This document shows, one piece after another, positions 42,561 through 56,500 of a DNA stretch of 64,000 bases (positions within the stretch are counted from its first letter, which is position 1; the number at the start of each line of letters is the position of its first letter). Where the stretch lies: NCBI RefSeq assembly GCF_010015445.1, contig NC_053127.1, forward strand, positions 22,546,745 to 22,610,744, given 5' to 3'. Made by a program: the position numbers and the translations under genes. This stretch comes from Perca fluviatilis. Taxonomy: Eukaryota; Chordata; Actinopteri; Perciformes; Percidae. The notes beneath the pieces were generated by a model. That model did no database searches. It was not told the origin of the DNA and saw nothing but the letters and a program-made list of their open reading frames with translations.

Positions 42561-43158
42561 ACTAGCATTTGTAGTGGATATTGAGATCCAAGGGGAGACA
42601 TTTATTTTCATTAAACTAATGCGCCCAATAAGGAGAAGGGGAGATCATGCCATCTGTCTTAATCTTCTTTATTTCAGTTTACTGAAAAGACGTTAAGCCT
42701 CAGCTCTGTCAGGTCTGGTGAAACTTTAATACCAAGGTAGGTGCAGACTGTGGGGGACCATTTAAAAGAACAGCTGGTAGGTAGACCATCAAGACTACCT
42801 AATGACATGGCCTCCAATTTGCCAAAGTTAATTTCGTAGCCTGAGAAGCTATTTGTTTTATCTGGCACCTGGACCTGATGACGCATGCTCACTCGTCTCT
42901 TTACTGTGCTGTCTGGGGGCTGTCAATCATGATACCAGCTGGTCTCATGAATCCAATAGCACAGTCAGCTAAGTCAGTCACTAAGCTACATATTTAGATA
43001 TCCCGCTGCTGCCTCTGTTTGATTACAGTTATTCAAGCAATGAGCTGGTGCATTTCCAAAATAAATCACTCTGTTATCAGCAGACATCAAGCAAGGCGCT
43101 CTACTTGGCAGAGACTGAGATGTAAAGACAAGACACACTGAGCTGCAAAGAATTTGAC

Positions 43159-43164
43159 TTTATT
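43159..43164 (-). promoter_or_regulatory. Candidate lrch2 distal polyadenylation signal
   Basis: AATAAA on the minus strand (plus tttatt), 6.2 kb after the lrch2 stop and 2.3 kb before the il13ra2 5' exon. Confidence 0.35.
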
Positions 43165-44712
43165 TTATATTGACCACGTTTGTTTTTTTAAGAAATCCCT
43201 GGAATTTATACAGATGATATGTACAGAGGTTCAGCGTAAGCCACTTGGTATTCTTGCATGCATTTGACCTTTTTTTTAAATACAAAAAGCTTATATACAT
43301 ACGTTTGAATTTTCTTGGCAGTGTAGTATTCAGACAGGACTCACTGTTTTCTTTGGATGACATGACAAGTGTTAAATCATAACAAGCTACGTGGTGACAC
43401 ATGGACAGGTAAGATGTAAATGCAATAGTGCAGAATAATTTGACACCTCCATGCTGCATTAAGTTTTGTTCCAGGTGTGCTGTAAAGGGAGTGTCACTTA
43501 AAAGTAAAATAATAAACATTCCGTCAATTGCTCTTCCTCAGAAACACACTTCCACACCTTGTTAAATACAGTACCTGCCACGAAACTTGTTCATTAGTCT
43601 CATCTACAGTCTCACAATATGAGGCTTCAGCAGTCTGAGTTAGACAAATCAAGTGGGTATCGTCTGGAAGTTACAGTATTTTTAGTAACAAATTCCCTCT
43701 CTTTGTTACTATTCCTCTGCCACCGTTCAAAAAAGGAACACTGTTTGTGGAAACACAATGTGGACATTTCACACTAAAAAAAGTTAGAAGACTGCTGAAG
43801 CCTCACATTTAGTTTAGCTGAACTTGCATTGTTTTACAGATGTATTTACCGCCAGTATGAACAGGAGGAATGATAACAGCCACCACACAATGTACATATG
43901 GGCATGTGACTTTAGAATGAAATAATGTGAACATGTGCTCTAAACAAAGACTTAGCAACCGCTGCTAAACATACAATCACACTGTATGTAATATTTCATA
44001 TTCAGTTTGAAAATCATAACCCAAACCATCTGAATGCTCTTGATACAACTCCTGCTCGATGCTATGAGATCAATTCGTAGATATCTGTCTACAGTGTTGA
44101 CAGTGGCCATGGTTATGCTTTTGCTCATACACTGAAGGCTGCAATGAAAGGATGCCTTCATTATTTGGCACTTGGTAAATTTACAGTAAAACAATGAAAG
44201 GGCTAATGTGAGATAGAGTAGTTTATGCAGGTAAAAACCAGGATAAGGCATCAGTGTGACATTTGACGACATTTAGTTAGACTATTCACAGTTGTTTTGC
44301 TTTCCTTAGCTGACAGATGACCGAATCATCTCACCTTTTAGGGTGTAAACTAACAAAGAACTGAAGGAAACACCTAGTGACATTGCATTGGAGTTATATG
44401 TATCGTGTAGAGCAAAAATCATCTAACTAAATTGGAAGGAGTCTATAGTCATGTTTCCATTCAATCGTCAAGCGAATTTTGAAATGTCGGGAAAAAGAAA
44501 TGCAAATTAAGCGTGCTTCCATCAACTGGTTTAGAGCAAATAAACTAGAGCCCCTTTTCCACATGCACTGAAACCTGAACTTATCTCGACATTACCCAGC
44601 GGAGCTGTATGTGAGAATGCAAATGTCTGTCAGTTGTATCTGACATCAAATAAGCTTTACCCACCCAGCTCCCTATTACAGAGGCTGGGTAATCTCAGAT
44701 AATGCAGAAAGT

Positions 44713-45200
44713 GTGAAAATGTGTGAACACAGCTTCTGTCTGTCTGTCTGTACTTCAATTTTCTTGATAACCGTTCATCCCATCGACTACACACTTGGCG
44801 GGTGTTCTACTGAGGACCCAAGGAAGTGCAGTTTTGAGTGTGAGCTCTTGAGACCTATGGGCACAAATAGTGCTTTATGCACACACTGTGTAGTGTATTG
44901 AGAGGGTCCCCTATTAACTGTTACTCGCTAGAGTAAATTCAAGAACAGATGAAGAAAGAGAGACCGAAGATGTTCAGCATCAGCTATGTAACTTTTACGA
45001 ATAAATGCTTTTGTTCTCGCAAATAGCCATGTCCCAAATAGCTAGCTGTTAGCAAATAACGCATATACTCTAGCATTGCTAGGGGGCGCAACTAAGTCAT
45101 GGCATGTGTATTGCTCAGGACCCAAGAAAGCAGTGTGTTGAGTGTGAAGTTGTTGAGTGGTCGGATGAGCGGTTCTCATGAAAGCTGCAAGTAGCAACAC
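44713..45200. repeat. Teleost dispersed repeat, two related segments
   Basis: After (GTCT)n-like DNA come cgttcatcccatcgactaca and cttggcgggtgttctactga, then aggacccaaggaagtgcagt. A second related segment near 45110 reads attgctcaggacccaagaaa and gtgtgttgagtgtgaagttg. This text is typical of an abundant fish repeat. It lies in the presumed lrch2 3' UTR. Confidence 0.5.
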
Positions 45201-48200
45201 CGGAGCTCTGTGACCCATTAAAACCCTTCTTATGTTTTGGAATTGCCGTTAGCTTTTATCCATTAATTAATTCACACACAGGCTGGTACATGCATGCTGG
45301 AACTGAAAAAAATTTAAAATGAATCTATAGTGCAATACCAGTTCAACACATGCCTGATTTTGTTCAGCTTTGTTCCCGGGTTTTAAATAGGACACACAGC
45401 TGCACGATATTTATATAGCTACATGTAGGAGATATATCATGCCCAGGCCTGCAAGGTGTGATACCACGGTTATAACAAAAAATAATACACACTAGGAATG
45501 AGTCATGTCAAGCATTTTCACCACCAGCTATACAGTTAAATTCAGCTGTAAATGTCATTATCACAAAGAAAAAGAAAATCACCACACCTTGTGGAAAAAG
45601 GCTGTGATAAAATTACTGTACGTTTTATAAAGATAATAAAGTAGGTTTAGTCTGGCTTTAACAGAGTCAGATGGTTTAGCCTTTTTCCTCAGGTGAGAGA
45701 ATATCAAACCATTTTTGCCATACAATTCACATATATCTTAAAATCTACTTTAACTCCATTAAAAACCAGCAGTAAGCATATATAATGGTCAAACCACAAA
45801 ATAACCTCTTTGTGGTTTAACTTTCTTCCCTTTTTGTGCTTCAATTCACTTAGTGCCAGTAAGATGAAAAGTCAAACACAATCCCAACGTCATTTCTTTT
45901 GACCATTCCGCTTCCCTTACTCTAAAACACAAAGTAACTGTGAATCATTTGGAAATAATATCAAATATGTGTGGTAACATATCAGACAGCAGTAAATACA
46001 GTAAGTCATGGTCAGACATTGTTAGCTTAAATCTTAAAATGTGTTTTTAGGCATCTGCGAACAGTTTTAACTTTCGATCAGAAAAGTATTTCAATCTAAT
46101 CCGCCAATAGTTGACACAGCAAACCTGAGGTAGGTTACACACCAGTTCTTTTTCTCCACTGTCTCTAAAGCTGTAATTACAGGCACGCAAAGTTTGTGAG
46201 AAGTTGCAATGCTGCCTTCAGTGATAATGCTTTTGCTGACACTTTCTTTGCTGACAGTTCAGATACAGCCCGCCAGCTTCTGTAATGCTAACGTAGCGCT
46301 GTGTGCTACAATTTCTGAGTTTATTTGACATTTGCTTGTGTTTCATAAGTGAACATTTTACATGGTGATAAATATGTGTCAATAAGTTCAGTAGATGCTG
46401 TTCTATGATGAAGCCCACTGTTGCACACTTTATAGATATGTGTCCATCCCTTAAAGCAACACTATGTAACTTTTCCCTTTAAAACGCTGCTTGTTTGGTT
46501 ATAATATGGTGAGCATAAAAGATTACGTGCCAGCAGCAGTAAATAGTGTAATGGACGAGGTTATTTCCAGAGGTCGACCGTTTTTATTACACTGAAATCG
46601 ATAGGGATTACGGAAAAAGACATGACATAAGTCTGCATATTTCACAGTCAAAGGCCTGATAAACTAAAAGCCCTGTATTGTTTTGTGTCTCTGTGGTATC
46701 TCTTCCTTGGAAAATGATGACAAGAAGTTGGTCAATACAGCGCAAAGGAGGTTCTCAGGAACAGCATTCAATGCCCGAAATCTGAGCAGTAACAGTGAAA
46801 AGCTGACTCATGCTTGTCAGATTCAGTGAATTTAACCTCAAGTAACTCTCTCTCTCAGATTTTGGTTGTCTATGCACTGTAGTGCATGGAGTTATTTAAC
46901 ACTGACCATTGATCTCCAACTTACAATTATTCTCCTGCAGTATGGCAGCCAATCAGAGCTGTAGCCAATCAGTAGAAAAGATTCTAATAGTAATAGTGTA
47001 ATTACATAAGCCTGCAGCGAAATTAAAGAATACCCCTCCTTTAAGGCACAATATTTCATGTTTTAGATGTAACAATGCTGTTTTAACGTGATGGTATTTG
47101 TGGCCTTTCAAGGTGTTGAAGTGGCATTAAGTACTTTTGTCTTCCAAGATGGTTCAGCTACACAAACAATAAACTTAAAATTATAGCAGTTTTTGCATCA
47201 TGGTTAGCTTTTTCTTCACGAGACATCAAAACTAACTGCCTTGCCTACACTTTTCTGTTTTTTTTTTTTAATTATTTTGTGGCAGGCTGCCGTAGCTGAA
47301 CTAGCAAAGGCTTTGTCATAGCCAGAGGTCATTTAATTGATTTCATATCAACGTTGCACTGATCAATACAGGTCACAAAGTCCTCGGCTTCTCTTCAAAG
47401 GTCCACAGGCAAATATTCACACTATATGTAAAATAAACCCTTAAAGCACAGAAATAGCAATCTTTTGGCCAGCATCATCGCTATACTTAATTATAATTAA
47501 TTCATAGTCAAAGTTTAAGACTTCTGCTATTGACATATATTGATATACAACTTTACTTAAATTTTGACTATAATTATCATTAAAAAATGAATGGCGCACC
47601 ACAGCTGCCTAGACTAACATTCCAATCACTTGACAACAAGATTAATATTGCCCCTGCAGGAATGTTCAATTAAGAATTCCTCCAACGTCTGCCTTTGTGA
47701 ACATGATCAGTTCTTGCTAACGGTTTGCCACACAAAAAAGCCTCTTAGGCAGGTACCTCTTATGCTGTCAACACTGCTGTCAGCTCTACTGACAAGTGGT
47801 TTGTTTTTAACTCCCAAACTGAGCAATTATCATGTACAACCAATTTAAAAGACAAGTGTGACTACTGTCACTACTGCTAATAATGCACACAGAGGAACAG
47901 TATAGCTACACTTCCAGCTGCTTTTGAGTCATTTTCTAATTTCTCACCAAAGAATCATTAAGTTGACCATGAGCACACAGAAAACACAAGTGAGCTCTAA
48001 ATGTTCAGCTGCACCGCACCTGCACTGGTAGACAGGGTAAAGACGCACAGAGCAAAAACATATAAATATAAAACAAATGAATAAATACATTAATAATTTA
48101 ATTTCCCTGAAATAATGAATTGTATCAGAAACCACATACAGCAGGGTGGGCTGGCAGTAAGATAAAAGTGTGCCATGTGTGGAAGGTTTGCAGGAGTGAC

Positions 48201-49380
48201 TGGCCCTTTCTGGTCCAGAGGCCCTTCACTCAGACCCCTCCGCTCACAAACACATACAGTATAAACATGTTTCATCTGAGGTTATGCAAAGCAATAAAAA
48301 TCCTAACTGCTTTGTGTCTAACATGGCAACCCCATGCTCTGAACTCCACAGAAATGGCAAGTGATAATTGGCAATGACTGGAACGAAAGTATAAAAGCTT
48401 TAGAAAAGTTGGATTACAGGATATCTTTCAAAAACAGAAACCTTGCATGTACAATGAAATAAAAAGGCTACAAAACAAGACCGTCATGCTTTTGGCCACA
48501 GCCAAGCATGTTCTCACAGTGGTCAAATGTCATGCAGGTTTGTATTGAGAATTTTGGATTTGTACAGAAGTTCAAATATGTTGAAACCACACCAGAGTTT
48601 AAGGGGAAACCGTCAGGATGTCTACTGAAGCATGACTTCCAGAAAGACAACATCAGAATAATTATTAGTAATTGCTCAAATAGGTAAACAATACTTTGAA
48701 GTATGACTTAGGTTTGGCTGCTGAAAAGCAGAAACAATGGGGACATGATGTAAAAAAAAGAAACACTAATAACTTCAAAAAGGAATTTTCATGGGAAAAA
48801 ATAACAGAAGCGAAACTCAAGAGTGTAAGAAACCCCTTAAAGTCCGATTTGTGGCTACGGGACCAGCGTGTAGCTTAGGTCTCTTTAGTGAAAGAATAAG
48901 AATCGTGTCTTTCATTTCCTCGCTGCCAATTTCCCCAACACCAGCATGGAAATGTTGTCAGTACTGGCACTTGCAGGCTCAATAATCACTGAGCATGTTG
49001 ACACGGACAAACAGGTCTTTATATAGACCAATTGTATTTTATGTCTCTCCTTAGCAAGTCTGAGCTGCGCAGCTCAGGAAACACACACATTGCTAGTCCA
49101 CACACACACACAGGATGACCCCAGTAACGAGGAACAGGATACAAGTTAAAATGCGATGGACAGGAAGTGGGGAGGTGGCTGACATCATATAAAGAGACAG
49201 AGGGATTTCTCCCTCCCGTCTCCCGTTTCAGTCAGGCAGAAGCAGACTCCCAAAGACCTACGAGCCACTGGGGTCCTTGCCCGAACGGGTTCCCTGGCCC
49301 GTGGCGATGGGGTATGGGTTCGGGCTGGGGAGAAGGGTTGGCTGGACGACTGCAGGTTGAATGCAGCATTCAGGCCTGTG

Positions 49381-49500
49381 TCAAACAGCTGAAAGTTGTG
49401 TTGGCTTCGAATCAGGCAGATCCAGCAGAGCCTGAACAGTCACACCCACCTTCACCAGGCCGCGCTCTTCTAGGATGTGATGGGGCAGACACAGCTTGTC
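49381..49500 (-). CDS. lrch2: lrch2 last coding exon (CH domain end and stop)
   Basis: Acceptor gctaactcag|GACAAG at 49500; 39 codons and TGA at 49383-49381. Encodes DKLCLPHHILEERGLVKVGV then TVQALLDLPDSKPTQLSAV. The family terminus QLSAV is conserved. Confidence 0.95.
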   Translation of the reverse strand, partial: DKLCLPHHILEERGLVKVGVTVQALLDLPDSKPTQLSAV

Positions 49501-52500
49501 CTGAGTTAGCAGAGAGGCGTCTCATTATTTAAAGGGTTGTTCAAATTCCAAAAAAAACATACTTACCCCTAGTGGTATCTAATCACTCAAGAATTTAGGT
49601 TTCATGTGCTGAGGTTTTAAGATATTGATCTATAATATGATATCAACATGACTTGATTATGTGGCTGTGTTATGTTTAATTAAAAACACATTTTGAAAAC
49701 CTTTCTCAAAGATCTTTGTGGCTGACTGAAGCATATTTATGAGACTTTCTTCACAGTAACAGCACACTGCTTGATTTTCTATAATACTGATTTGACATCA
49801 TCACTTTGTCATGGATCAGTACCTTCAAAACAAACAAAAAACATAATTTCTTTTAGACAGCTTTGTAGCAGTGGTTTTAAAATATTTGTCTGTGAGATTT
49901 GTGAAACAAAGAAATGGCTGTACGGATTTGAATATTCTATGTAACTGAATACCTGATTGTGAAATAAAATCATAACTTAATAGTCTTAAAATCATTATAT
50001 ATATTGTTATCTTGTTTTTTTAGGGTTCTCAAATGCAGATTTGTCCACTATTCAAAACATATACGTTGCTCAACTTCAATTGGTAATTTTCTAAATCTAA
50101 AAATTCAAGTCATGTCAAAACAATTTAGTTGCTAAAACAGGATTAAAAATACTAAAATTCATATATATGTATATGTATAATAATCGTTTTGAAGTAACAA
50201 TACTAATATGTCAGGCAGATCTTGCCAAAGGAAATGATAATACATTTTTCTTAATAGATTTTATTTCCATTGGCTATGAGATACATACTGTACACGTAAT
50301 ATAATAATAGCCTTACCTGTGTGACACCCAGCTTTTTACAGGCATCCAAAAAGTTCTCCACATTCCTACGGCATTTAGCCATGCTAAGCTTTGGCTGGAA
50401 GACAGGATATCAATCAATTAGAAATTAAAAGCAGTACACACAAGGTTATGTAGGTTATGTAGATACATAATAACTCTGAAGTATTAACTACAAAAGGTGA
50501 TAAAGCTAATTTATTCTCACTTTATTCTTCAGATCTCACCAAGTGTTATTTGCGATTTGACATAAAAAGGAACCCTTTTAGGATTTTCAGTGTGCTTACC
50601 ACTGCGGGAGACGGCACGTGGATGCTGGCGACAGACCGAGGACAAATGTGATTAGCTAAATGGCAAAGGACAACCCCATCCATCAGAGCAGCTCCAACAT
50701 CGTCTGGGAGCAACACCTTCAGTCTGGACTCAATGTTCTGGAAACACATTAACAATGACCTCATGACATCACCGTATTCATACTTTATATATACACTGTA
50801 TTCTGTATTATTTACACTGAGTTCTGTCTCCCCTTCGGGCCCTGTCTGTTCTTTATTTACCAGGAATTTCCTGCTGAGACTCAGCAGAAAGTGAATGTGG
50901 GTGCAACCAGCTCATTACCTGAGGAGAGTGTCCAGGCATGCACTGCACTGTATGAGTTAGACATGTTTACAAAATGATGTCATTTGGAATACCGTGAGAA
51001 AATCCCATGGTAAATCCAATTTATACAGTTTACACCTGGAAATAGAATTTTGTGAAAAGACGTTTAGTTAAGCCATACGCAGGTTGAAAACTAGTAACTC
51101 TTTTTGCTGGGTGAAACTTGTGAAGCAGTACAATACATTTGGATGTTTCAATGTTATCTGTGTATGGTCCTTTCTGTGAATTTGGAGCAAATGTATTGAA
51201 TACATTGTTCTTCAAACTAGGTTGTAATAAAGGGAAAACAATATTTATGTGTTTCTTGAATGTCAATGGCCTAAACAGCCTGATGTTTTGTGTTCATTAT
51301 TTTTCTTTGCATGATTAAAACTATAGTGCGTAGTTTCTGTCTCCCCCAAGAGGAATTCTAAGTAATGAGACACCCCTCTTCCACGCAGCTGCTAGTAGGC
51401 AAGGACACAGAGGATTAAAAAAACATGGACTCTTCAGAAGAGGTCATTATGTTGACTCGATTTTCTGCGGACGAAAGTCTGAACATAGCCGAGTTTTGTG
51501 GAGCTGATAGTCTTAATTAGCTTTGTAGCAACTCATTTGGCAATGGCTTGAATGTAACGGACGTTCATTATTATAAAAAAGAAAGTTACGCAATACTTTT
51601 GAAATCTGGAGACTCAGGGGATTAGTTACTTTAAAGAATTTATTTATTGACACCACTTTTGCGTCTTTCAACCAGCTCTCCAGAAAGTTTAATCTACCCC
51701 AAACTCACTTCTTTAGATATTTACAGATACAGGACTTTACACGTTCTAAATTAGGTCACTTTCCGGCTCTCCCCCCCAAAACCCAATTAGATCTTATTCT
51801 AGATTTCGACCCTGTCAAGAAGGGATACATTAGTAAACTCTACGACGCAATTAAGAAGGTGGGCAAGATACCACTCAACCCTCTTAAAAATCGATGGGAG
51901 CGGGATATGGGATTGTCTATCTCCGAGGAAGATTGGGATCAGGCAATCTGAAGGATACACTCCTCTTCAGTATGCATGAGACATTGTGTTATCCAGTTTA
52001 AAGGCTGTAGTTCCAATGAGACAACCTGTAGGGGGACCGAAGAGGGAAAAGTTACATAGTATGCCTTTAGTGGTCCATCGCCTGCATTATTCCAAAGAGA
52101 CCGTCAAGAATTTATCCAGAGCTGAATCCAGAATGTGACAGATGTAAACAGGACACTGCTGACCTATTCCATATGTTCTGGTCCTGCCCGAAACTGACTC
52201 CATTTTGGGAATCCATCTTTGACCACTGTGTTGCAATGCTCGCTTACACCTTCGCCTCTGATTGCTATTTTTGGGGTTGTTCCAGCTGGTGCGCACTTAA
52301 AGGCAACCCAGGCAAACCTAGTGGCCTACTCTGCTAGCCAGAAGACTAATATTGTTCAAGTGGAAGGAGGCTTCCCCACCTGCCTTTGCGCACTGGGTTC
52401 GGGAGGTTTTGCAGTCACTGAGAGTAGAACAGATCCGTTACACCATGAGAGGATCTACTTCAAAATTTTACTTGACTTGGAGGCCCTTTTTAGACTAGAT

Positions 52501-53491
52501 AGATGGGTTGGATGCTTGGTTACTAACTATAAGGGATCAACACACAATCTGACTTCAGCTGACCGTCCTACATCCTCCTTTGCTTACATTAGCATTCTTA
52601 CTGCACTTTACTCTTTTTTCGTCTTTTTTTCCAATCCACTACCTTTACCTTTTCTATTCTTTTTCTTTCTCTTTTTGTTGTTGATGTGTGTAACCCTTGG
52701 CAATTCATATTACTCTTAACTGCCTGCTACCTGGGGGTGGGAGGGATTTTGTTCAAATTTATGCGACCTGTGATTGCATCACAAACTGTGTTGTTCATAA
52801 CTGAAAATGAAAAAATAAACCTTGATTAAAAAACAAAAAGTTACGCACTAAAGCTTTAACTTAAAATGCTTATTTCAGACAACATGACTCCAGAAATTAA
52901 TAATGACTACTAATGTAAACTTGATTTGTTTCTACTGCATCAACTTACCACTCTGTGTTAATACAACTTGACCTGTTAAGTTTCACCTTGTGTAAAAACG
53001 TTCGGTTTAGGGCAGCGGAGTTCCACGCAAATTTCTAGTAAAATCAACTAATTTGGGATAACAGTGTAAATAAAGTGCAAGACAGGTGTTTTTTGCTGCT
53101 GAAAGTGGAATATTAGTTAAATAGAAGACACTTTTGGATCGGAAGAGGAAGGCTACACTATGTGAGGAAATATGAGTTGAATAGCCTCATATTGTCAGCT
53201 CAGCAAAAAGACCAGTGACTGAAACCACATGGGAGATTTTTGATAGTACCTTTGATCAAAAAACTATGGCCTACTTATTGACTTTTATTTGGCTGATAGC
53301 TCAGTTACGTGACCTGAGTATGGAACTTTTGTCACGTGATAACAGGTGGTCTTATGTAGGGGAAGATGGTAACTCTGATGGTCTTTTTTCAAATATGTTG
53401 TCTGGATGGCCTCCTACTCTTTCTTCAGCTGTTATCTGACTCCTGGTCAGTAACCTTTGACCCCTTCACAGTCAATGCTGTGACCAGTTTT

Positions 53492-53530
<39 letters not shown>

Positions 53531-56500
53531 TCAACCTGGTGTTAGTCTCTGTCCCTCTGCATGTGTCCAACATCTATTAGTATACATTTCCCTTCTTTCC
53601 TCCCATATTTTGCACCTCTAAATGAGGTAGGAAATATTAATTTATTATTTAACAAAGCTGTGATGCTTTTTCAAACCTGATGTGGGCCTTTAGTAACAAA
53701 ACAAAAAATGGGGGTTTCATATGCTTCACAGTAGTCAAAGACATAACTGAATTCAGCTGAACCAAAAGAAAGCCTGTTTGTTCTTGTGCATGAAGGTGTG
53801 TAGGCTCTGTCATAAAGTCCAGGTCCTGAAGCTACTTGGCCAGAGTCCAACACATGTTCTGTGTTTGTCATCATAGTCCAGTCAATGAGGAGCAGGAATA
53901 GGATGTGAGACATGATGCGTTGTCGCCTCAGGTTGGCTTTGATAGTAGATCTTGGTATTCATAATAAAGATTTTATAAGTAATTTTATTGACGTTTATGA
54001 TCTACTATGTGGTGTTTTTGTGCACTATCAAACGCTTTCATGCTTTCTCCATAAAGTTGGACAAACAAAAGGGTTGTTCTGCTCCCAGCATTGCTTAATG
54101 GTCTTTTCTAAATGTGAAACTCTAGTCAGTGAATGCAATTTGACCTTCATTGTAGTTTCCATTCAAAACACTTGGAAGTAGTGTAATCTCTCACCAGCGA
54201 TGACAATGATTTTATTGAGATAAAAAGTTCATTCAGCCAAGACTCAAGTCTTGATTTCTTGGTGAACGTCCAGGGGCAAGACCTTTAAGCCGACATGGAC
54301 AAAAAGGCCTGCTCTAACTTTTTGTGAAAGAAGTCAGTGGCGGGTTTCCCAGGAAAGTGAATGTCTCTTCTATTACGCCTGTGCATTCCTTTTCTTGCTG
54401 TTGTTTCAGCGTGCGTAGTTTCTGTCGCCCCCATGAGGAATTCTAAGTAATGAGAACAAAACTGTCGGCGCATCCACATGATACAAGCCTTCCATGATCG
54501 CGCACCCGCCTCACCCCTCCTGCACGCAGTTGCTAGTAGCCAAGGAGGACACGGAGGATTAAAAAAACATGATGAACTCTTCAAAAAAGTGCATTATCTT
54601 CACTCGAGTTTCTGCGCGCGAAAGTTGCCAGATGACACCAGTTTCTGAACATAGCCATGCTGAGAAATACACAGAGAGCGTTTTGTGGAGCTGATAGTCT
54701 TAATTAGCTTTGTAGCAACTCATTTGGCAATGGCTTGAATGTAACGGACGCCCGTTAATATAAAAAAGTTATGCACTAAAGCGTTAACTCAGCTTATAAC
54801 TATAATATTCCTACGAATCTGTAAATAATGTTAGCTTGATTCAGGGATATCAGGTCATCTCAACCTGTGAAATGGCCTGAAGACATGAAGTCCAACATTT
54901 GTCATTGGTGTGATATTATGTGGTTCTTTAGAAGCAAGTGGGTTGAGCACATCTGTGCACTCTTTTGTATTTCATTTAATTATTGAGGTCATGAAGCTAC
55001 CTATTAAAGGTGCTCTAAGTCAGTGGTTCCCAACCTTTTTTCCTTGGCGCCCCCCTACTCATGTCTAAGAAAAGCTGAAACCACTGCTCTAAGTGATGTG
55101 ACGCGTTTTTTAGGCTACAACATTTTTCGTCACATACAGCAAACATCTCCTCACTATCTGCTAGCTGCCTGTCCCCTGAACACACTGTAAAAGAACGCGG
55201 TCTCTGTAGACAGCCCAGGCTCCACAAAAGGCAACAAAAACAAACTGCGCCAACCTGCACCACGAACCATAACAAACAGTGTTCCAGCCAATAACCGACA
55301 AGCGTTTGTGGAGCCTGGGCTGTCTACAGAGACCGTGTTTTTTTACAGTGTGTTCAGGGGACAGGCAGCTCGCGGATAGTGAGCAGATGTTTGCTGTATG
55401 TGACAAAACATGTTGTAGCCTCAAAAACGCGTCACATCACTTAGAGCACCTTTAAGTCTGTGACAAGTGATGAGAGGTTAAAGTTCCTTTCATTACCTCA
55501 GTGATTTCATACATTTCAGCTTTCTCTGCCTATTTAACAAAGTGCACGAAAGCGTTCTTTGGCCTCTCCAAGTACATTACCTCACGTTTCTATCTTTGTT
55601 CTTCTAGACAATCTCGGTCACCTTATCTTTTCCTTCTCCTATCTTCTTTGGTTAAGTTTTTTTTTTAAGCCAAGGATACAATGCTCTTTTCAACTAGATA
55701 GGTGTGCCTGACAGTCTTCAACTTGCTGCTGAAAGATTTATTGGCCCTTGTTTCTGTACAGACATCTTGCTGGCAGATACTCAGCTTCTTCTGACCTCTT
55801 TTTTTCTTTGTACACTCCAGTTTAGGATGTCAGCTTGCCGTCGCTTTTGTTTTTATGGTGTGACCATTCTGAACTGAAGTTTGACTTTTTTCATGGAGAG
55901 GGGCCATTAACTAGTTTTTGTATACTTGTAATTTTAATTTAAACTTGAACCAACCAAGCTGTGGCTGCAGCAGACAGACTGTTTTCAAGCACTCTATAAT
56001 CAGAGGTGTCAAGTAACGAAGTACAAATACTTTGTTACCTTACTTAAGTAGAAATTTTGGGAATCTATACTTTACTGGAGTAATTATTTTACAGCAGACT
56101 TTTTACTTCTACTCCTTACATTTTCACGCAATTATCTGCACTTTCTACTCCTTACATTTTAAAAATAGACTCGTTACTTCTATTTCAGTTTGGCTTGTTT
56201 TCATTACGGCTTGTCATCGTTCAAAAAACACACACACACACACAAAAAACCTATCCAGATAAATCGCGCCATCATGATAGAGTGAATTTGATTGTGGTTG
56301 GATGAGAAGTATAAACATATACCATTCCGACACCCTATTGGTTTGTAAGCAATCCATCGCACCTGCACAGACCTGGTGCTAATACAGCACTGGTGCCTTA
56401 ACGACCGTTATCTACCAGACTGAATAGCAACGCGGATTTCGGTGCCTTATTTAGGTGTCACTTAAATGACTGCGCTTCTCTCTGATGCTCCAAAAACGGA

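Larger units (their letters stand above)
43130..49380 (-). other. lrch2: lrch2 probable long 3' UTR and downstream sequence
   Basis: No other gene lies between the lrch2 stop codon and il13ra2. A clear minus-strand AATAAA sits at 43164-43159; if it is the main signal, the 3' UTR is about 6.2 kb. Earlier hexamers, for example near 46582, allow shorter forms. The interval contains repeat pieces at 44450-44570, 44713-45200 and a TTAA-type MITE left end at 46451. RNA evidence is needed to set the limit. Confidence 0.4.

Noticed and set aside
42247..42696. 149-codon frame between il13ra2 and lrch2
   Set aside because: It runs across dispersed-repeat fragments and has no recognisable protein similarity or splice context.
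52219..52719. 166-codon plus-strand frame
   Set aside because: It lies out of frame over the 3' end of the L1 fragment and its A-rich/T-rich tail region.
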